NCBI RefSeq assembly: GCF_028715765.1
Contig: NZ_JAQURE010000016.1
Coordinates: 1 to 62,327, forward strand
DNA length: 62,327 bases
Direction: 5' to 3'
From: Rhodoferax sp.
Lineage (GTDB): Bacteria; Pseudomonadota; Gammaproteobacteria; Burkholderiales; Burkholderiaceae_C
Part shown: positions 34,502-46,140 of the stretch, piece after piece
Layout: the number at the start of each line of letters is the position of its first letter
Numbering within the stretch: position 1 is the first letter of the stretch
The notes under the pieces: model-generated
Databases searched by the model: none
The model's input: the letters and a program-made list of their open reading frames with translations, nothing else
What the model was told of the DNA's origin: nothing
Made by a program: the position numbers and the translations under genes

Positions 34502-35992
34502 TCAACTGTTCAGCATTTGCTTGATGGCACTGGCACACAGGGTCATCAGCCCACCTGGCAATAAACCCAAAACCAGAAGCAATGCACCATTCAGGGACAA
34601 AACGGCATGAACTTCAAAAGGTGCAGTGACTGCGCCAGTTTGGGTGGGCACATCAAAATACATGACCTTCACCACACGCAGGTAGTAGAACGCCCCCACC
34701 AAAGACATCATGACCGCAAAAACAGCCAAAACCAAATGAAGCGTGCCACCTGATGCAATCAAGGCTTGCAAAACCGCAAGCTTGGCATAGAAGCCAATCA
34801 TGGGCGGAATGCCGGCCAAGGAAAACAAGCAAATCGCCATCACACCCGCATAAAAGGGGCTACGTTGATTCAGACCCGCAAAATCGGCGAGTTCTTCACT
34901 CTCAAACCCATTGCGGGTCAACAACAAAATTACACCAAAGCTGGCTAAAGTCGTCAAAACGTAAGAAATCACGTAAAACATCGATGAACTGTACGCACCA
35001 CCCGTGAGTTCGGGTTGACCACTCACGAAACCAGACATCATGCCAACCAAGACAAAACCCATGTGGGAAATGGTTGAAAAAGCCAGCATCCGTTTGATGT
35101 TGGTCTGCGCAATCGCAGCCAAATTACCAATGGCCAGAGACGCAATCGACAACAACATCAGCATTTGCTGCCAATCAAAAGCCAGTGGTGACAAGCCTTC
35201 TACCAAAATGCGAACGGTGACAGCAAAAGCAGCCAATTTAGGAGCGCCACCGATCATGAGTGTGATGGCAGTCGGTGAACCTTGATAGACGTCAGGAATC
35301 CACATGTGGAAGGGCACCACACCCAACTTGAAAGCCAGACCTGCCACCAAAAACACCACCCCAAACACCAGCACTTGATGATTCACCTGACCCGAACTGA
35401 CTGCCTTCAGAACATCCTGCATGTTCAATGAGCCCGTGGCACCATAGATCATGGACATGCCATAAAGCAAAAAACCGGAAGCCAAGGCGCCAAGCACAAA
35501 ATACTTCATGGCAGCTTCAATGGACTGAGTGTGATCACGGCGCAAGGCAACCAATGCATAACTTGACAGTGTCAACAACTCAATACCCATGTAAATCACA
35601 AGAAAGTTGTTGCCTGAGATCATGACGAACATACCAAGCAACGAAAAAATACTCAGTACAAACATTTCGCCACCACCCTTGAGCATGTCACGGTCAGCGG
35701 CATAAGGACGACCATAGACCAATGTGACCATCATGGCCAGTGTGGCAAAGCACTTCAGCCAATTGCCCATCACATCGCTGACGACCATGTGACCAAATGC
35801 ATACAGGGTTTGACCCGTGCTTGCATAACTGGCCTGAAGGGCGGCCACTACAGCCAACGTCAACATGGTGACCACATAGGTTGCAGTCCGCGAACGACTT
35901 TTGACACTGAGGTCAAACAAAGCGATCACACACCCCATCAAAAGCAAAATTAACTCGGGGTAAACCGCAATCAAACTGAGTTTGTCAATCAT
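34502..35992 (-). CDS. nuoN: NADH-quinone oxidoreductase subunit N
   Basis: The 496-residue, roughly 14-helix membrane protein is one of three antiporter-like proton-pumping subunits of complex I. The central proton-channel region is recognisable in ALVALRRDHTQSIEAAMKYF and FHMWIPDVYQGSPTAITLMI, which carry the conserved Glu and Lys of the antiporter fold. Length is normal for the family. It is the last complex I gene of the operon (37 bp after nuoM). Confidence 0.97.
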   Translation of the reverse strand: MIDKLSLIAVYPELILLLMGCVIALFDLSVKSRSRTATYVVTMLTLAVVAALQASYASTGQTLYAFGHMVVSDVMGNWLKCFATLAMMVTLVYGRPYAADRDMLKGGGEMFVLSIFSLLGMFVMISGNNFLVIYMGIELLTLSSYALVALRRDHTQSIEAAMKYFVLGALASGFLLYGMSMIYGATGSLNMQDVLKAVSSGQVNHQVLVFGVVFLVAGLAFKLGVVPFHMWIPDVYQGSPTAITLMIGGAPKLAAFAVTVRILVEGLSPLAFDWQQMLMLLSIASLAIGNLAAIAQTNIKRMLAFSTISHMGFVLVGMMSGFVSGQPELTGGAYSSSMFYVISYVLTTLASFGVILLLTRNGFESEELADFAGLNQRSPFYAGVMAICLFSLAGIPPMIGFYAKLAVLQALIASGGTLHLVLAVFAVMMSLVGAFYYLRVVKVMYFDVPTQTGAVTAPFEVHAVLSLNGALLLVLGLLPGGLMTLCASAIKQMLNS

Positions 35993-36029
35993 AGGAATCT
36001 CTTATCTCGGTGTTATCAGGACAAACTGA

Positions 36030-37505
36030 TCAATTCAGTTTCGATTGAGCCACATGCGTAAGCAATTGAGCAACAGATACATCCATCACATCCGTGAAGG
36101 GTTTGGGGTAAACACCCATGTATAAGACTGCAATGGCCAACAATGAAAGATAGAAAAATTCGCGTGAATTAATGTCTTTCAGGTGCTTCACATGATCGTT
36201 GGCTACTGGCCCAAAATACACACGTTTCACCATCCAAAGGGTATAAGCAGCTCCAAAAATCAAGGCGCTCGCAGCAGCCATGCCAACCCAGAAATTCACC
36301 TTGACAGCGCCCAAGATCACCATCCATTCGCCAACGAATCCAGCGGTACCAGGTAAACCACAATTTGCCATTGCAAAAAGCAGGGCAAACGCAGTGAATT
36401 TGGGCATGGTATTGACCACACCGCCGTAACTTGAAATCTCGCGTGAATGAACACGGTCATACAAGACACCAATGCCCAAGAACATGGCAGCAGACACGAA
36501 GCCATGGGAAATCATTTGCACGATGCCCCCAGCAAGTCCGAGATCGTTGAAGATGAAAAAACCAAGCGTGACAAAACCCATGTGAGCAACCGATGAATAC
36601 GCCACCAGTTTCTTCATGTCCTTTTGCACCAGCGTGACCAAACCAACATAAATCACAGCCGCTAGAGAAAGGCCAATCATCAACCCAGCCCACTCATGCG
36701 ATGCATCAGGCGTAATGGGCAAAGAAAAACGCAAGAATCCATAGGCACCGAGCTTAAGCATGATGGCGGCCAGAACTGCCGAACCGCCCGTAGGTGCCTC
36801 AACGTGCACGTCTGGCAACCATGTATGCACAGGCCACATAGGCACTTTGACAGCAAACGCAGCAAGAAACGCAAAAAACAAGAGTGTTTGAGGGGTCTGG
36901 GCAAGCGGTAGTTTGTGCCAAGTCATCAAATCAAAACTGCCACCTGAAGCGGTGTACAAATAGATTAATGCAATCAGCATCAACAATGAGCCCAGCAAGG
37001 TGTACAGAAAGAACTTAAAGGCAGCGTAGATTTTGTTGGGGCCGCCCCAGACACCAATGATCAGGTACATCGGAATCAGTGTGGCTTCAAAAAACACGTA
37101 GAAAAGCATGCCATCGAGCGCACAAAAGACACCAATCATGAGACCACTGAGGATCAAAAAAGCCCCCATGTACTGATTGACCCGTTTGGTAATCACTTCC
37201 CAACCCGCAATCACCACAATCACATTAATGAATGCCGTTAACAAAATGAACCAGATGGAAATGCCGTCAATGCCCAAGTGGTAATTGATGTTAAAGCGCT
37301 CAATCCAGGGCGATGTTTCGACAAATTGCATGGCTGCCGTCGCAACATCGAAGCGGGTGTAAAGAGGCAGTGTCACCAGCAAACTGACAATCGCACCAAT
37401 CAACGCAATCCAACGAACAGCCTGAGCTTGATCATCACGACCAAGAGCAAGCAGCACCACACCAAATGATATTGGTGTCCAAATAGCCAGGCTCAGCAAA
37501 CCCAT
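36030..37505 (-). CDS. nuoM: NADH-quinone oxidoreductase subunit M
   Basis: The 491-residue antiporter-like subunit pumps protons in the membrane arm. VPMWPVHTWLPDVHVEAPTG and GSAVLAAIMLKLGAYGFLRF are the signature around the channel lysines, and the acidic channel residue lies in YVFFEATLIPMYLIIG. It has about 14 membrane helices. It lies 13 bp after nuoL, in the order J-K-L-M-N. Confidence 0.97.
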   Translation of the reverse strand: MGLLSLAIWTPISFGVVLLALGRDDQAQAVRWIALIGAIVSLLVTLPLYTRFDVATAAMQFVETSPWIERFNINYHLGIDGISIWFILLTAFINVIVVIAGWEVITKRVNQYMGAFLILSGLMIGVFCALDGMLFYVFFEATLIPMYLIIGVWGGPNKIYAAFKFFLYTLLGSLLMLIALIYLYTASGGSFDLMTWHKLPLAQTPQTLLFFAFLAAFAVKVPMWPVHTWLPDVHVEAPTGGSAVLAAIMLKLGAYGFLRFSLPITPDASHEWAGLMIGLSLAAVIYVGLVTLVQKDMKKLVAYSSVAHMGFVTLGFFIFNDLGLAGGIVQMISHGFVSAAMFLGIGVLYDRVHSREISSYGGVVNTMPKFTAFALLFAMANCGLPGTAGFVGEWMVILGAVKVNFWVGMAAASALIFGAAYTLWMVKRVYFGPVANDHVKHLKDINSREFFYLSLLAIAVLYMGVYPKPFTDVMDVSVAQLLTHVAQSKLN

Positions 37506-37518
37506 TTTTATATTTCTC

Positions 37519-39537
37519 CTATTTGAGCCAGACGAAGTACGTCATCAAAACAAAAACACCCAATACCATGGTGAGGGCATAGTCATACAAATACCCCGTT
37601 TGAACTTTGCGCACGATGGATGAAACCCAACCCACAACACGCCAAGAACCATTCACCACAGCACCATCAATCACCGCTTGGTCACCCCCCTTCCAGAGGG
37701 CAATACCTAAACCACGGGTTGAAGGAGCCAAAACATGCTCATTGAACCAATCCATGTAGTATTTGTTTTCCAATATGATGTAAATCAATTCAAAGCGCCG
37801 CTTGATGGCAGCAGGCAGAGCTGGATTCACCATGTACATGTAGTAAGCCAAAACCACACCAGACAGAGCCAACCAAAATGGTGCAGCTGTCAAACCGTGC
37901 AATGCCATTTGAAGCGAACCATGGAATTCTTCACGCAAAATTTCCATAGCTTGATGAAATTCTGAATTAACAAAAATAGCATCACCAAAAAAATCACCAA
38001 AAAGCATAGGACTGATTGTGATAAATCCAATCAACACCGACGGAATGGCAAGCATGACCAACGGCACAGTAACCACCCAAGGAGATTCATGTGGCTTTTG
38101 GCTGCCATGATGATGTCCATGGTCATCATGAGTGTGGTGAACATCAGGATTTTGATCAAACCGCTCTTTGCCATGAAAAACCAGGAAATAAAGTCGGAAC
38201 GAATAAAAAGCAGTCACAAATACACCAGCCAAAACAGCAAAGTAAGCAAACCCCGCAGCGGGCAACTGGCTAGCATGCACCGCCATGATGATTTCATCTT
38301 TGGAGTAGAAGCCGGCAAAAAGCGGTGTTCCGATCAGAGCCAATGAGCCTATCAAACTGGTGATCCAGGTGATGGGCATGTATTTGCGCAAACCACCCAT
38401 CCAACGAATGTCTTGATTGTGATGCACACCCATGATGACTGAGCCTGCAGCCAAGAACAGCAAGGCTTTGAAAAAGGCATGCGTCATCAAGTGAAAGACC
38501 GCTGCCGAATAAGCCGAAGCACCCAAAGCCACCGTCATATAACCCAACTGGGACAGGGTTGAATAAGCAACGATACGCTTGATGTCATTTTGAATGATGC
38601 CCAGAAATCCCATGAACAGTGCTGTGATTCCGCCAATGATCAACACAAAGTTGAGAGCCGTGTCACTGAGTTCAAACAGGGGGGACATTCTGGCAACCAT
38701 AAATATCCCAGCAGTCACCATCGTGGCCGCATGAATCAACGCCGAAATGGGTGTGGGGCCTTCCATGGAGTCAGGCAACCAGACATGCAATGGAAACTGG
38801 GCTGATTTGCCCATCGCGCCAATGAACAAGCAAATGCAAATGACGGTGACCAACATCCAATCTGTGCCAGGTAACATGAGCTTGGCAAGGTCAGCGGATT
38901 TAGCAAAGGTTTCCGTGTAATTGAGCGTACCGGTATAAGCTGCGAGCAGACCAATGCCAAGAATAAATCCGAAGTCACCAACCCTGTTGACCAGGAAAGC
39001 TTTCATATTTGCAAAAATTGCCGTTGGTTTATTGAACCAAAAACCAATCAGCAAATACGACACCAACCCAACCGCTTCCCAGCCGAAAAACAGCTGCAGC
39101 ATGTTGTTGCTCATGACCAGCATCAACATCGAGAAGGTAAACAAGGAGATATAGGAGAAAAATCGGTTGTAGCCCTCATCTTCTTCCATGTATCCAATGG
39201 TGTAGATGTGCACCATCAAGGACACAAAAGTGACCACAGCCATCATCATGGCAGTCAATCCATCGACCATAAAGCCGATTTCCATCTTGAGGCCACCCAC
39301 TACCATCCATGTGTAAATGGTCTCATTGAATCGTGCGCCATCCAAAGCGACGCTCTGAAGTGTCAAAGCCGAGAGCACAAAAGAAACAAATACACCCAGA
39401 ATTGTCAGCGAATGTGACAAACGCCGACCGATGACATTGCCACCAAACTGTGTACCCAGCAGACCAGCCGCAACCGCCCCCACCAAAGGAGCAAGGGCAA
39501 TCACCAAAAGTGTTGAAGTAGAAAGGGTTTGACTCAT
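37519..39537 (-). CDS. nuoL: NADH-quinone oxidoreductase subunit L
   Basis: The 672-residue protein is the distal antiporter-like subunit of the membrane arm. It carries the long C-terminal lateral helix that braces the arm (region after about 560). FGWEAVGLVSYLLIGFWF and AQFPLHVWLPDSMEGPTPIS are conserved channel motifs. A His-rich cytosolic loop around DVHHTHDDHGHHHG (about 467-480) is longer than usual and could bind metal by chance. It starts 4 bp after nuoK. Confidence 0.97.
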   Translation of the reverse strand: MSQTLSTSTLLVIALAPLVGAVAAGLLGTQFGGNVIGRRLSHSLTILGVFVSFVLSALTLQSVALDGARFNETIYTWMVVGGLKMEIGFMVDGLTAMMMAVVTFVSLMVHIYTIGYMEEDEGYNRFFSYISLFTFSMLMLVMSNNMLQLFFGWEAVGLVSYLLIGFWFNKPTAIFANMKAFLVNRVGDFGFILGIGLLAAYTGTLNYTETFAKSADLAKLMLPGTDWMLVTVICICLFIGAMGKSAQFPLHVWLPDSMEGPTPISALIHAATMVTAGIFMVARMSPLFELSDTALNFVLIIGGITALFMGFLGIIQNDIKRIVAYSTLSQLGYMTVALGASAYSAAVFHLMTHAFFKALLFLAAGSVIMGVHHNQDIRWMGGLRKYMPITWITSLIGSLALIGTPLFAGFYSKDEIIMAVHASQLPAAGFAYFAVLAGVFVTAFYSFRLYFLVFHGKERFDQNPDVHHTHDDHGHHHGSQKPHESPWVVTVPLVMLAIPSVLIGFITISPMLFGDFFGDAIFVNSEFHQAMEILREEFHGSLQMALHGLTAAPFWLALSGVVLAYYMYMVNPALPAAIKRRFELIYIILENKYYMDWFNEHVLAPSTRGLGIALWKGGDQAVIDGAVVNGSWRVVGWVSSIVRKVQTGYLYDYALTMVLGVFVLMTYFVWLK

Positions 39538-39541
39538 TTTG

Positions 39542-39850
39542 TTAACCCTTCAATGAATTGAGTTCGTCCACATTGATGGTCGATTTGTGACGGAACAGCA
39601 AAACCAGAATGGCCAGGCCAATGGCGGACTCAGCAGCAGCGACCGTCAAAATAAAGAAAACAAATATCTGCCCATTTAAGTCGCCTAAATAGTGAGAAAA
39701 AGCGACAAAGTTGGTATTCACAGCCAACAACATCAATTCGATTGCCATCAGCAAAACGATCAGGTTTTTTCGATTTAAAAAAATTCCTACCACTGAGAGC
39801 GCGAACAACATCGCTCCCAAAGAAAGGAAGTGACCTAAGGTGAGTGTCAT
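39542..39850 (-). CDS. nuoK: NADH-quinone oxidoreductase subunit K
   Basis: This 102-residue, three-helix membrane subunit takes part in coupling electron transfer to proton movement. The conserved intramembrane glutamates are seen in [19 protein letters not shown] and [17 protein letters not shown]. It overlaps the end of nuoJ by 4 bp (ATGA type), a sign of translational coupling. Length matches the family exactly. Confidence 0.97.
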   Translation of the reverse strand: MTLTLGHFLSLGAMLFALSVVGIFLNRKNLIVLLMAIELMLLAVNTNFVAFSHYLGDLNGQIFVFFILTVAAAESAIGLAILVLLFRHKSTINVDELNSLKG

Positions 39851-40506
39851 GCCTTTTGCTCCAAAGTGGGTGCCTCAATCGGTGGCTGAGGCAAAGCAGG
39901 CTGAGTGGCTGCCATTTTGATAACCGTTAAGCGATCAATTGATTTCACATGAACCTGCTGGGAGGGGTCGATTGTTTTGACATCTTTACGGTGACGCAAT
40001 GTCAGTGCAATTGCGGCGATCATGGCAACCAATAAAAGCGCGGCTGCCACCTCCAGGGGATAAATATAATGGGTGTAAAGCAACAAACCCAGTTCACGAG
40101 TGTTTGACACTGGCACACCCACGTGCCCCACCGATGCGGTCAACTTGGGATCATCAACGACATGAAAACCACCCATGAGAACCGCTGACATTTCCAACAC
40201 AATCAAAACACCAACAACAGCAGCCAAAGGAAAGTGTTTCCAGAAGCCTTCACGCATCCCTTCGATCTTGACGTCAAGCATCATCACCACAAAGAGAAAT
40301 AAGACCATCACAGCCCCGACGTAAACCAACACCAGAGTGATCGAAAGGAATTCAGCTTTCAATAACATCCAGATCATGGATGCTTGGAAAAATGACAGCA
40401 CCAAAAATAGCACAGCATGCACAGGGTTTCGGGCGGTAATTACTCGAAACGATGACACCAGCAAAATTGCCGAAAATAAGTAAAACAAACCAGTCTTGAC
40501 ATCCAT
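39847..40506 (-). CDS. nuoJ: NADH-quinone oxidoreductase subunit J
   Basis: The 219-residue membrane subunit has five helices, including the kinked third helix typical of NuoJ ([20 protein letters not shown]). The soluble C-terminal tail (about 170-219, with [20 protein letters not shown] and a Pro-rich end) is characteristic of betaproteobacterial forms. It lies between nuoI (23 bp upstream) and nuoK (4-bp overlap). Confidence 0.96.
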   Translation of the reverse strand: MDVKTGLFYLFSAILLVSSFRVITARNPVHAVLFLVLSFFQASMIWMLLKAEFLSITLVLVYVGAVMVLFLFVVMMLDVKIEGMREGFWKHFPLAAVVGVLIVLEMSAVLMGGFHVVDDPKLTASVGHVGVPVSNTRELGLLLYTHYIYPLEVAAALLLVAMIAAIALTLRHRKDVKTIDPSQQVHVKSIDRLTVIKMAATQPALPQPPIEAPTLEQKA

Positions 40507-40529
40507 GGTTAACGTATCTTTCTTAGAAG

Positions 40530-41063
40530 TCAGCGGTACTTGGCATCTGCAGCCTTGTCAGCCGCAATTTGTGCCTCAAAACGATCCCCTACAGCCAACA
40601 GCATTTCTTTCGTGAAATAGAGATCCCCTCGTTTTTCGCCGTGGTACTCAAGAATGTTGGTCTCAACGATGGAATCGACTGGACAGCTTTCTTCGCAAAA
40701 ACCGCAAAAAATGCACTTCGTGAGGTCAATGTCATAGCGATTTGTACGCCTAGACCCATCGTCACGCACCTCAGATTCGATAGTAATGGCCATGGCAGGA
40801 CACACGGCTTCACACAATTTACAAGCGATACAGCGCTCCTCGCCATTTTCGTAACGGCGTAAGGCATGAAGACCCCGAAAGCGTGGTGACAGCGGTGTCT
40901 TCTCTTCAGGGTATTCAAGGGTAATTTTGCTGCGAAACGCATACTTACCCGTGAGTTTCATGCCTTTGAGCAACTCAACCAGTAAAAAACTGGAAAAGAA
41001 ATCTTTTAATGAGAAAACTTGAGCTGGCATGGGAGCAACAGTATTGGTAGTTGATATAGACAT
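40530..41063 (-). CDS. nuoI: NADH-quinone oxidoreductase subunit I
   Basis: The 177-residue peripheral subunit carries two [4Fe-4S] clusters (N6a and N6b) that pass electrons toward NuoB. Both ferredoxin motifs are intact: [13 protein letters not shown] and [13 protein letters not shown]. The ATG at 41063 gives a short N-terminal extension relative to the typical 162-165 residues; an internal ATG before [10 protein letters not shown] is possible. It follows nuoH by 12 bp. Confidence 0.97.
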   Translation of the reverse strand: MSISTTNTVAPMPAQVFSLKDFFSSFLLVELLKGMKLTGKYAFRSKITLEYPEEKTPLSPRFRGLHALRRYENGEERCIACKLCEAVCPAMAITIESEVRDDGSRRTNRYDIDLTKCIFCGFCEESCPVDSIVETNILEYHGEKRGDLYFTKEMLLAVGDRFEAQIAADKAADAKYR

Positions 41064-41075
41064 AAGCAACTCAAA

Positions 41076-42158
41076 TTAGATCCAAATGTTCCATGGGGTC
41101 TGAATCCAAACACCGATCACAACCAACCATACCAAGGTCACCGGAATAAAAATCTTCCAGCCCAATCGCATGATTTGGTCGTAACGGAACCTTGGAAACG
41201 TCACACGCACCCAAATGAAGATGGTCATTACAAAAAACGTCTTGAGTCCAAGCCAAATCCAGCCAGGAATGGCATTAAACAAAGCACTGTCAATAGGCGG
41301 CATCCAACCACCAAAAAACATGGTGACAGATAAAATAGAGAGCAGCCAGATACTGGCGTACTCAGCCATTTGGAACATCGCCCACGACATACCCGAATAC
41401 TCCACCATGTGCCCAGCCACAATTTCAGATTCACCTTCGATCACATCAAACGGTGTTCGGTTTGTTTCAGCCAAGCCAGAGACAAAATACACAACCACAA
41501 TGGGCAACAAAGGCAGCCAATTCCATGATAAAAAGTTCAATCCCATTTGTGCAAACTGACCCTTGCCTTGTGTCATGACGATGTCGGTCAGGTTCAAACT
41601 GGAAGAAACCATCAACACAATCAACAAGCAAAATCCCATTGAAATTTCGTAACTCACCATTTGAGCTGAAGCGCGCAAAGAGCCCAGAAAAGCATATTTT
41701 GAATTGGATGACCAACCTGACACGATCACGCCATAAACCTCCAAAGACGTGATGGCCATGAGAAATAACAGGCCTGCATTTAAATTGGCAACTGCAATTT
41801 CAGGACCGAAAGGAACCACCGCCCAAGCGGCCAATGCGGGTGCCACCGTCATCACCGGGCCAAGATAAAAAAGCACTTTATCGGAGGCTGCTGGACGAAC
41901 AATTTCCTTGGTCATCAATTTCAAAGCATCGGCAATGGGTTGCAACAAGCCCCAGGGTCCAACCCGATTAGGACCCAATCGAATCTGAACCCAACCAAGC
42001 AATTTACGCTCCCAAAGCGTGGCGTAAGTGACAGCGGTCAGCACAATCATCAAAACAGCCACAACCTTCAGCAAAGCCCAGATCAGAGGCCACGCCATGG
42101 ACGTCCACCAAGATGCGCCGAGCAGGTCATGCCCGAATGAAAACAAAAGATCACTCAT
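41076..42158 (-). CDS. nuoH: NADH-quinone oxidoreductase subunit H
   Basis: NuoH is the eight-helix membrane subunit that forms the quinone-binding channel with NuoB and NuoD. The 360-residue sequence has [20 protein letters not shown] near the first loop and [20 protein letters not shown], the conserved acidic loop next to the quinone site. Its start overlaps the end of nuoG by 4 bp. Length is normal. Confidence 0.97.
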   Translation of the reverse strand: MSDLLFSFGHDLLGASWWTSMAWPLIWALLKVVAVLMIVLTAVTYATLWERKLLGWVQIRLGPNRVGPWGLLQPIADALKLMTKEIVRPAASDKVLFYLGPVMTVAPALAAWAVVPFGPEIAVANLNAGLLFLMAITSLEVYGVIVSGWSSNSKYAFLGSLRASAQMVSYEISMGFCLLIVLMVSSSLNLTDIVMTQGKGQFAQMGLNFLSWNWLPLLPIVVVYFVSGLAETNRTPFDVIEGESEIVAGHMVEYSGMSWAMFQMAEYASIWLLSILSVTMFFGGWMPPIDSALFNAIPGWIWLGLKTFFVMTIFIWVRVTFPRFRYDQIMRLGWKIFIPVTLVWLVVIGVWIQTPWNIWI

Positions 42159-44287
42159 GCTGTCACCTCTTGAGACTTCACAGACCTTGCATCCGCTGTC
42201 AACTGGAGTGAAGGCGCACGCCGAACAATGCCATCAAGTTGATACAGACTTGCCACCACCGGCGCACCTGCGTGTGCATTCAATTCAATAGTCGCAGAGG
42301 TACGGTTACTCAATTTTTCTCCCTCGACGTGAACCGTCTCTCCGAATTGCAAGCCAGTGATACTTTTCAGTACATCCTGTGAAGAGTTGTAATCAAACCC
42401 GGAAACCTCGAGCATATTGGCCAACACGCGCAATACCTTCCATGCCGGTCGTGTTTCTCCAAGTGGTTGAACCACTGCGTGAAAACTCTGGACAATTCCT
42501 TCGGCATTCACAAATGAGCCAGATGTTTCTGTAAAGGGAGAAACTGGCAACACCACATCACAAAACTGCATATTGGCTTTGAATGGGTTCAAGGACACAA
42601 CCATATTGGCGCCGCTCATGGCTTCAAAAGCCTTTTGGTTCCAAACGCCATCAAACTCGGGTTCAGTGTTTAACAACAACACAGCTTTAAGTGCCCCTGC
42701 CAACATATCACTTGCATTTGATGCTCCGTTGACAGGTAGTGCACCGACCAATTGACCCCCGACAGTGTTTGCGGCTTCGGTTAAGTAACCAAAATCAGCA
42801 CCTGTTTGGTCTGCGATCCATTGAGTGAGTGCCAGCAAACTTGAAGCCTGTGCATGATGTGCTGCGCCATTGCCCAGCAAGATGGCCTTGTGCTCACCTG
42901 CGAGCAAAGCACGCGCAATGATCACGGCACTCTCAGTCGCTTGCACAGGTGTCGGAGGCGTGCAACCCTTTTCTGCGGCAACCGCACTGGCAACCGAAGC
43001 CAGTGTTTGCACCCATTGATCAGCTTGAGCCTGAATTCTGGAATGAACAGGCATAGCCCAATCTTCAACACCCGAACCGATCGCGGTCAGCAAACAACCC
43101 TTGCGCACAGCCTGACGAATGCGTTGAGCGAAAAGAGGGTGATCTTTGCGCAAGTTAGAACCAACCACCAGCGCACTCTGCAAATTGGAAAGTGCCGCGA
43201 TGGGCATGCCCAAATAACGAATGCCCTCGGGTGCAGGAAACTCTGCGTTTCGCAAACGGAAGTCGATATTAGACGAGCCCAAGCCCTTTATCAACTCAAC
43301 CGACAGATAAAGCTCTTCCAATGTAGAGTGCGGGCTTACCAATGCCCCTAAGCTTGCAGCGCCAAACTCAGAACGAATTTGCTTCAATCCATTGGCAACA
43401 TATTCCAACGCAGTCTGCCAATTCACTGATTTCCATTGACCACCTTGCTTGATCATGGGTTCAGTCAAACGCTCAGGGCCGTTCAAAGCTTCATAAGAAA
43501 ACCGGTCACGATCAGCGATCCAGCATTCGTTCACTGATTCGTTTTCAAAAGGCACCACGCGCATGACCTGATTTTTTTTGACCTGAACAATCAAATTTGC
43601 GCCGGTGGAATCATGTGGACTCACGGATTTACGGCGAGACAATTCCCAGGTTCTGGCACTGTATCTGAATGGCTTGCTGGTCAATGCGCCAACAGGGCAG
43701 ATGTCAATCATGTTCCCTGAAAGCTCTGAATCCACACTGTTACCGACAAAGCTTTCAATTTGAGAATGCTCACCACGATGGGACATGCCCAATTCCATGA
43801 CACCCGCAATTTCTTGACCAAAACGCACACAGCGCGTGCAATGAATGCAACGGGTCATCTCTTGCATAGAGATCAAAGGCCCCACATCTTTGGGGATCAC
43901 GACACGCTTTTCTTCATGGTAGCGGGATGTAGAGCCACCATAGCCGACTGCGATATCCTGCAACTGACATTCACCACCTTGATCACAAATTGGACAATCC
44001 AGGGGATGGTTGATTAGTAAAAACTCCATCACCGATTGCTGTGCCTTGATGGCTTTGTCTGTCTTGGTGTGAACCACCATACCTTGGGTTACGGGCGTGG
44101 CACAGGCTGGCATGGGCTTGGGCATTTTTTCGATATCAACCAGGCACATCCGGCAATTGGCCGCAATGCTGAGTTTCTTGTGATAGCAAAAATGGGGGAT
44201 AAAGGTACCAGCTTTTTCAGCAGCGTGCATCACGGTGCTGCCTTCTGCAATGTCAACCTTTTTGCCGTCGAGTTCAATTTCAATCAT
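42155..44287 (-). CDS. nuoG: NADH-quinone oxidoreductase subunit G
   Basis: The 710-residue subunit holds several iron-sulfur clusters in the peripheral arm. The N-terminal [2Fe-2S] ligands lie in [18 protein letters not shown] (Cys34, Cys45, Cys48), followed by [14 protein letters not shown] and [13 protein letters not shown]. The C-terminal two thirds is the inactive molybdopterin-oxidoreductase-like domain. The ATG at 44287 matches the usual [10 protein letters not shown] start; a GTG at 44299 right after nuoF is in frame and would add four residues. Confidence 0.96.
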   Translation of the reverse strand: MIEIELDGKKVDIAEGSTVMHAAEKAGTFIPHFCYHKKLSIAANCRMCLVDIEKMPKPMPACATPVTQGMVVHTKTDKAIKAQQSVMEFLLINHPLDCPICDQGGECQLQDIAVGYGGSTSRYHEEKRVVIPKDVGPLISMQEMTRCIHCTRCVRFGQEIAGVMELGMSHRGEHSQIESFVGNSVDSELSGNMIDICPVGALTSKPFRYSARTWELSRRKSVSPHDSTGANLIVQVKKNQVMRVVPFENESVNECWIADRDRFSYEALNGPERLTEPMIKQGGQWKSVNWQTALEYVANGLKQIRSEFGAASLGALVSPHSTLEELYLSVELIKGLGSSNIDFRLRNAEFPAPEGIRYLGMPIAALSNLQSALVVGSNLRKDHPLFAQRIRQAVRKGCLLTAIGSGVEDWAMPVHSRIQAQADQWVQTLASVASAVAAEKGCTPPTPVQATESAVIIARALLAGEHKAILLGNGAAHHAQASSLLALTQWIADQTGADFGYLTEAANTVGGQLVGALPVNGASNASDMLAGALKAVLLLNTEPEFDGVWNQKAFEAMSGANMVVSLNPFKANMQFCDVVLPVSPFTETSGSFVNAEGIVQSFHAVVQPLGETRPAWKVLRVLANMLEVSGFDYNSSQDVLKSITGLQFGETVHVEGEKLSNRTSATIELNAHAGAPVVASLYQLDGIVRRAPSLQLTADARSVKSQEVTA

Positions 44288-44299
44288 CGTGTGACTCAC

Positions 44300-45652
44300 T
44301 CAAACGTAAGCAGGAACCATGCAGGTCTTGTGAGCCACATGGTATTCAAATTCAGGCATGAAATGCTTAAGCATGGCACGCACGGGCATGGCCGCTGCAT
44401 CCCCAAGCGCACAAATGGTGCGCCCTTGAATGTTTTCAGCGACAGAGTTCAACAGCTCTAAATCTGCTGTTTGACCATGCCCGGTTTCAATTCGATCCAC
44501 AACGCGCGAAAGCCAACCGGTTCCTTCACGACATGGCGTGCATTGACCACAGGACTCGTGCATGTAAAAGTAACTCAGTCGTTGCAAGCTCTTCACCATA
44601 CAGCGTGAGTCATCCAACACAATCACGGCGCCTGAACCCAGCATGGAACCAGCTTTGGCAATGGAGTCGTAGTCCATGGTGCAATCCATCATGACGGCGG
44701 CAGGTAACACCGGAGAGGACGATCCGCCAGGGATGACCGCTTTGATTTGACGGCCTTTGCGAACACCACCCGCAAGCTCAAGAAGTTTTACGAAAGGCGT
44801 TCCCATGGGCACTTCAAAGTTACCGGGGCGTTCAACATCACCACTTACAGAGTAAATTTTGGTGCCACCATTGTTAGGTTTGCCACACTCTAAATATGCT
44901 TGCCCACCGTTGCGAATGATCCAAGGCACAGCGGCAAAGGTTTCCGTATTGTTGATGGTTGTGGGTTTGCCATATAGACCATAACTCGCAGGAAATGGTG
45001 GCTTGAACCGGGGTTGGCCTTTTTTCCCCTCCAAAGATTCAAGCAATCCGGTTTCTTCACCACAAATATAGGCACCAAAACCATGCGCTGCATGAAGTTG
45101 AAAACTGAAGCCACTGCCCAAAATATTGTTACCCAACAAACCTGCCGCACGCGCCTCTTCAAGAGCGTCCTCAAAACGCTGATAGGTTTGAAAAATTTCG
45201 CCATGAATGTAGTTGTAGCCCACGGCAATGCCCATGGCGTATGCCGCGATGATCATCCCTTCAATCACAATGTGCGGATTGAACTGCATGATTTCACGAT
45301 CTTTGCAGGTTCCAGGCTCACCTTCGTCCGAATTACACACCAGGTATTTGTCGCCAGGAAACTTACGTGGCATGAAGCTCCACTTCAGCCCAGTGGGAAA
45401 ACCAGCGCCACCACGGCCACGCAAGGCAGATTCTTTGACTGTGGCGATCACTTGGTCTTGTGTCAAGCCAGCGCCGCCATCTAAACCAAGAACCTTACGC
45501 AGAGCCTGATAACCACCACGCGATTCGTAGTCTTTCAAATGCCAGTTACTACCATTCAAATCAGCATAGATTTGGGGATTGATGTGCCTGTTGTGCAAGC
45601 ATGTCTCAGCACCACTGGCTCTGAATTGAGACAAAAATTGGTTTGCATTCAT
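44300..45652 (-). CDS. nuoF: NADH-quinone oxidoreductase subunit F
   Basis: NuoF binds NADH and FMN and starts electron transfer. In the 450-residue protein the nucleotide site is [17 protein letters not shown], with [17 protein letters not shown] and [15 protein letters not shown] following. The N3 [4Fe-4S] cluster is bound in [12 protein letters not shown] and near [10 protein letters not shown]. It overlaps nuoE by 4 bp and matches the family length. Confidence 0.98.
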   Translation of the reverse strand: MNANQFLSQFRASGAETCLHNRHINPQIYADLNGSNWHLKDYESRGGYQALRKVLGLDGGAGLTQDQVIATVKESALRGRGGAGFPTGLKWSFMPRKFPGDKYLVCNSDEGEPGTCKDREIMQFNPHIVIEGMIIAAYAMGIAVGYNYIHGEIFQTYQRFEDALEEARAAGLLGNNILGSGFSFQLHAAHGFGAYICGEETGLLESLEGKKGQPRFKPPFPASYGLYGKPTTINNTETFAAVPWIIRNGGQAYLECGKPNNGGTKIYSVSGDVERPGNFEVPMGTPFVKLLELAGGVRKGRQIKAVIPGGSSSPVLPAAVMMDCTMDYDSIAKAGSMLGSGAVIVLDDSRCMVKSLQRLSYFYMHESCGQCTPCREGTGWLSRVVDRIETGHGQTADLELLNSVAENIQGRTICALGDAAAMPVRAMLKHFMPEFEYHVAHKTCMVPAYV

Positions 45653-46140
45653 GACTTCACCTCAGTCGAGCGTAAACCGTCAATCATTTGATCAAGCTTG
45701 TCATTCGTCATAAAGCTGCACATGGTTGCGTCATTGACCAACAGCACAGGTGCGTCAGCACAAGCCCCCAAACACTCACAGGGTTGCAATGTAAAAAAAC
45801 CATCAGGCGTGGTTTGGTTCTCATCAATGCCCAATTTGCTCTTTAAATGAGCCAAGGCCTTACCACCATCACGCAACTGACATGGCAAATTGGTGCACAC
45901 ATTAATCTTGTACTTGCCAACCGGTTTTTGGTTGTACATGTTGTAGAAACTGGTGACCTCATGCACAGCCATGGGAGCCATGCCAAGATAGTCAGCCACA
46001 GCCTGCTCACTCTCAGGGCTCACATAACCTAATTCTTGCTGAACAATGGCAAGACAAGCCATCACAGCCGACTGTTTCTGATCAGCCGGATATTTTGCAA
46101 CTTCTTTGGCGAAGCGTGCTTTGGATTCTTCTGAAATCAT
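45649..46140 (-). CDS. nuoE: NADH-quinone oxidoreductase subunit E
   Basis: The 163-residue thioredoxin-like subunit holds the N1a [2Fe-2S] cluster. Its ligands appear in [11 protein letters not shown] and [17 protein letters not shown]. It overlaps nuoD by 4 bp upstream and nuoF by 4 bp downstream, so D-E-F are translated as a chain. Length is normal. Confidence 0.97.
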   Translation of the reverse strand: MISEESKARFAKEVAKYPADQKQSAVMACLAIVQQELGYVSPESEQAVADYLGMAPMAVHEVTSFYNMYNQKPVGKYKINVCTNLPCQLRDGGKALAHLKSKLGIDENQTTPDGFFTLQPCECLGACADAPVLLVNDATMCSFMTNDKLDQMIDGLRSTEVKS